A model generated the notes under the pieces. That model searched no databases, was not told where the DNA came from, and worked only from the letters and a program-made list of their open reading frames with translations. The translations under genes and the position numbers were made by a program. Shown here piece by piece: positions 62,323-64,000 of a stretch of 64,000 nt of DNA. Numbering within the stretch: position 1 is the stretch's first letter; every line of letters begins with the position of its first letter. This DNA is from Dorea sp. D27 (GTDB lineage: Bacteria; Bacillota; Clostridia; Lachnospirales; Lachnospiraceae), in the NCBI RefSeq assembly GCF_001185345.1, contig NZ_KQ236745.1:84655-148654 (forward strand), in the 5' to 3' direction.

Positions 62323-62336
62323 ACTATAAATTATAG
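62323..62336. promoter_or_regulatory. PadR operator-like palindrome, copy 1
   Basis: CTATAA-A-TTATAG within ACTATAAATTATAG. It is nearer the MATE gene, about 45 bases from its start codon and probably on its promoter. The same sequence recurs 39 bases away. Confidence 0.65.
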
Positions 62337-62361
62337 CATAGAAGAGATGTATCGACTATAC

Positions 62362-62378
62362 TACTATAAATTATAGTA
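62362..62378. promoter_or_regulatory. PadR operator-like palindrome, copy 2
   Basis: TACTATAAATTATAGTA, a perfect 17-base palindrome containing the 14-base core found in copy 1. It lies 28 bases before the regulator ATG, consistent with autoregulation. Confidence 0.68.
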
Positions 62379-62405
62379 AATGTCAAATGTAAAAAGGAGA
62401 AAATT

Positions 62406-62930
62406 ATGGCAACGATTGATCTGATTGTACTTGGGATGCTGAAAGATGAAGCTTTGAGCGCCTATGATATCCAGAAACTGGTAGAGTACCGCAACATATC
62501 CAAGTGGGTCAAAATCAGCACACCTTCCATATATAAAAAAGTAATTCAGCTGGAGGAGAAGGGATATGTTAGGAGCAGTATCGTCAAAGAGGGCAAGATG
62601 CCGGAAAAAGCGGTCTATTCTCTGACGGAGGAAGGTGAGAAGGAATTTGTTGAGCTTATGACAGATATATCTTCAAAACCGGTCCGTATCTTTCTGGACT
62701 TTAATGCGGTCATCGTAAATCTTGCCAAACTTCCGGCACGGAACCGGAACTTGTGTCTGACGCAGATAGAGGAGAATGTGAAAAGTCTGAAAGCGTATCT
62801 GGAAGAAAATATGAATATCAAAGAAAATATTGCTGAGATACCGGCGGAAGGGAAAGCAGTACTGCAGCAGCAGTATATACTCGTCCAGGCTATCGAGACA
62901 TGGATTGCCTCGCTGAAAGAGAGCATTTGA
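62406..62930 (+). CDS. PadR family transcriptional regulator
   Basis: A 174-residue regulator: N-terminal winged helix (IDLIVLGMLKDEALSAYDIQKLVEYRNISKWVKISTPSIYKKVIQLEEKGYV, PEKAVYSLTEEGEKEF) and a C-terminal helical dimerisation part (Vir_C-like, PARNRNLCLTQIEENVKSLKAYLEENM). PadR proteins usually repress an adjacent exporter and release when a drug or phenolic binds. The divergent MATE gene and the paired palindromes between them match that plan. AAAAGGAG lies about seven bases before the ATG. Confidence 0.9.
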   Translation: MATIDLIVLGMLKDEALSAYDIQKLVEYRNISKWVKISTPSIYKKVIQLEEKGYVRSSIVKEGKMPEKAVYSLTEEGEKEFVELMTDISSKPVRIFLDFNAVIVNLAKLPARNRNLCLTQIEENVKSLKAYLEENMNIKENIAEIPAEGKAVLQQQYILVQAIETWIASLKESI

Positions 62931-62974
62931 TTATGATAATCCTTCGTGGCAGCCGACGGTGATAAAGAAGGCTT

Positions 62975-63021
62975 CGGGCGTCCTGGGAAGCATGTTTCTG
63001 CCATGATTCCCAGGACGCCCG
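62975..63021 (-). terminator. Terminator between the convergent PadR and NCS2 genes
   Basis: A perfect 15-bp inverted repeat, 62975-62989 with 63007-63021, and a 17-base loop. On the minus strand it is followed by a modestly T-rich tract (CTTCTTT), so it mainly serves the permease; there is no T-run on the plus side. Confidence 0.7.
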
Positions 63022-63034
63022 GAGCGCTGTTGCC

Positions 63035-64000
63035 TCAGGGACGTGCTTCCAGATCCTTCGGAAGTATGATATTCAGCAGTACCGCAATCAATGTTGCGAT
63101 GACGACCGGGGATTTGCCGAATATCATCACGAACCAGTCCGGAAAGCTGTTGAGCGCATCGGTCGCCTGGGATATCCCCATGCCGAGCGCAGCTGCCAGT
63201 CCGACGATGGATGTATTCCGGTAGGACATGTTTTCTGAAGTGATGAGCTTCATCCCGGTCATGGCGATTGACGCGAATACGGAGACCGTGGCACCGCCGA
63301 GCACCGCGTACGGAATCGTTGTCAGGAGGGAGGAAAACTTCGGTATGAATCCCGCAGCCAGCAGCAGGACAGCCGCAAGTCCGAGGACACAGCGGTTCAC
63401 CACTTTGGTAGTCGCCACGATACCTACGTTCTGGCTGTACGTAGCTGTCGGCAGCCCCCCGGTAAATGCACAGAGGATATTGGTGATACCGTATCCGACG
63501 ATGCCGCCCTGAAGCTCGCTGTCTGTCGGCATCCTGTCGAGCCCCCCGCTTGTCGTCGCGGAGAAGTCTCCGATTGCCTGTATGGAATTGATGGCAAAGA
63601 GAAGTCCAATCGCCACACAGGATGATATCTCGAATCTGATGCCAAAGTGAAGCGGCATCGGAAGCTGGAATGCCGAGGCCTGGGCTATGGGAGAGAAATC
63701 CACCATTCCCATGCAGAGGGCTGCTCCATACCCTCCTATGATACCAATCAGGATGGATGCCAGCTTAAAGATACCTCTGCCAAAGTGGTTCAGCAGCGTC
63801 ACGATTACGAGAGTGGCTACTGCTATCATCCAATTTTTCACGGAACCGTAATCAGGGCTCCCCACGCCTCCGGCCATGTAGTTGATAGCGGTAGGGTAGA
63901 GGGATAGTCCGATGGTGAATACGACGGTTCCAGCGATGAGCGGCGGGAAGAACCTGCGGATTTTCTTAATAAACAGCCCTGCAAATACTGCCACGCATCC
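63035..64000 (-). CDS. NCS2 family purine/uracil permease, 5' part outside the window
   Basis: C-terminal 321 residues of an NCS2 permease; the frame runs off the window edge at 64000. The transport-site segment INSIQAIGDFSATTSGGLDRMPTDSEL and the following GGLPTATYSQNVGIVATTKVVNR are diagnostic, and helices up to the C-terminus are intact. It resembles XanP/PucJ-type xanthine or urate permeases, and differs from the permease at 40492 (TTSGGLDR versus ITEGGLGR). This is the third purine-type permease in the window. What it is transcribed with lies beyond the edge. Confidence 0.88.
   Translation of the reverse strand, partial: GCVAVFAGLFIKKIRRFFPPLIAGTVVFTIGLSLYPTAINYMAGGVGSPDYGSVKNWMIAVATLVIVTLLNHFGRGIFKLASILIGIIGGYGAALCMGMVDFSPIAQASAFQLPMPLHFGIRFEISSCVAIGLLFAINSIQAIGDFSATTSGGLDRMPTDSELQGGIVGYGITNILCAFTGGLPTATYSQNVGIVATTKVVNRCVLGLAAVLLLAAGFIPKFSSLLTTIPYAVLGGATVSVFASIAMTGMKLITSENMSYRNTSIVGLAAALGMGISQATDALNSFPDWFVMIFGKSPVVIATLIAVLLNIILPKDLEARP

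Noticed and set aside
1-64000. tRNA, rRNA, CRISPR arrays, insertion sequences, prophage or replication origin
   Set aside because: No cloverleaf, repeat-spacer array, transposase, integrase or DnaA-box cluster was seen by eye in either strand; a dedicated scan could still find a small one.

Overview
The window looks like a chromosomal segment of an anaerobic gut-type member of the Firmicutes, most likely class Clostridia and probably Lachnospiraceae. Supporting this are about 50% GC, strong AGGAGG ribosome-binding sites, a T-box leader, a purine riboswitch, many 4Fe-4S enzymes (indolepyruvate oxidoreductase, L-cysteine desulfidase, an Old-Yellow-Enzyme-type reductase with an iron-sulfur site) and a DeoR-led fructose PTS. 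I saw no rRNA, tRNA, CRISPR array, insertion sequence or prophage. Species assignment is inference.

Layout. 1-6.7 kb: tail of a membrane protein, then an aryl-acid operon (paaK, iorA, iorB, ACT protein, second paaK, second ACT protein) closed by a terminator. 6.7-7.0 kb: a divergent cold-shock gene. 7.2-19.5 kb: a long one-direction operon from a consensus promoter: hydantoinase/oxoprolinase HyuA-HyuB, a peptide-type ABC importer (one permease carries a 5' frameshift), an M24 metallopeptidase, L-cysteine desulfidase CyuA and an ATC-hydrolase-family protein. A GntR regulator, two Rrf2 regulators, MetY and CysK follow to 23.7 kb. I read this as a sulfur amino acid island that frees cysteine from an imported cyclic or peptidic precursor; it is the best candidate here for an undescribed system.

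23.7-32.1 kb: PTS genes, with one orphan enzyme I and then fruR-fruK-fruA-HPr-enzyme I. This HPr keeps His15 but has Arg at the regulatory position 46. 32.2-36.9 kb: an AzgA-type purine permease, and on the minus strand a T-box-controlled operon (TIGR04076 protein, aldo/keto reductase, NhaC-type transporter). 37.0-48.9 kb: D-serine dehydratase, then a purine salvage/oxidation region (molybdopterin-binding protein, XdhC-type maturation factor, xanthine-type permease, ABC-F ATPase, then a purine riboswitch in front of guanine deaminase and three-subunit xanthine dehydrogenase). An AraC regulator, a VOC protein and a decayed ABC-2 permease fragment follow.

50.5-57.9 kb: a PucR/CdaR-type regulator divergent from an MFS transporter, an OYE-type NADH:flavin reductase and two tandem iron-type alcohol dehydrogenases, a plausible reductive pathway for an unknown enone or carbonyl compound. 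58-60.9 kb: a cation P-type ATPase behind a structured leader with an intrinsic terminator. 60.9-62.9 kb: a MATE exporter divergent from a PadR-type regulator with two copies of one palindrome between them. The window ends inside another NCS2 purine permease.
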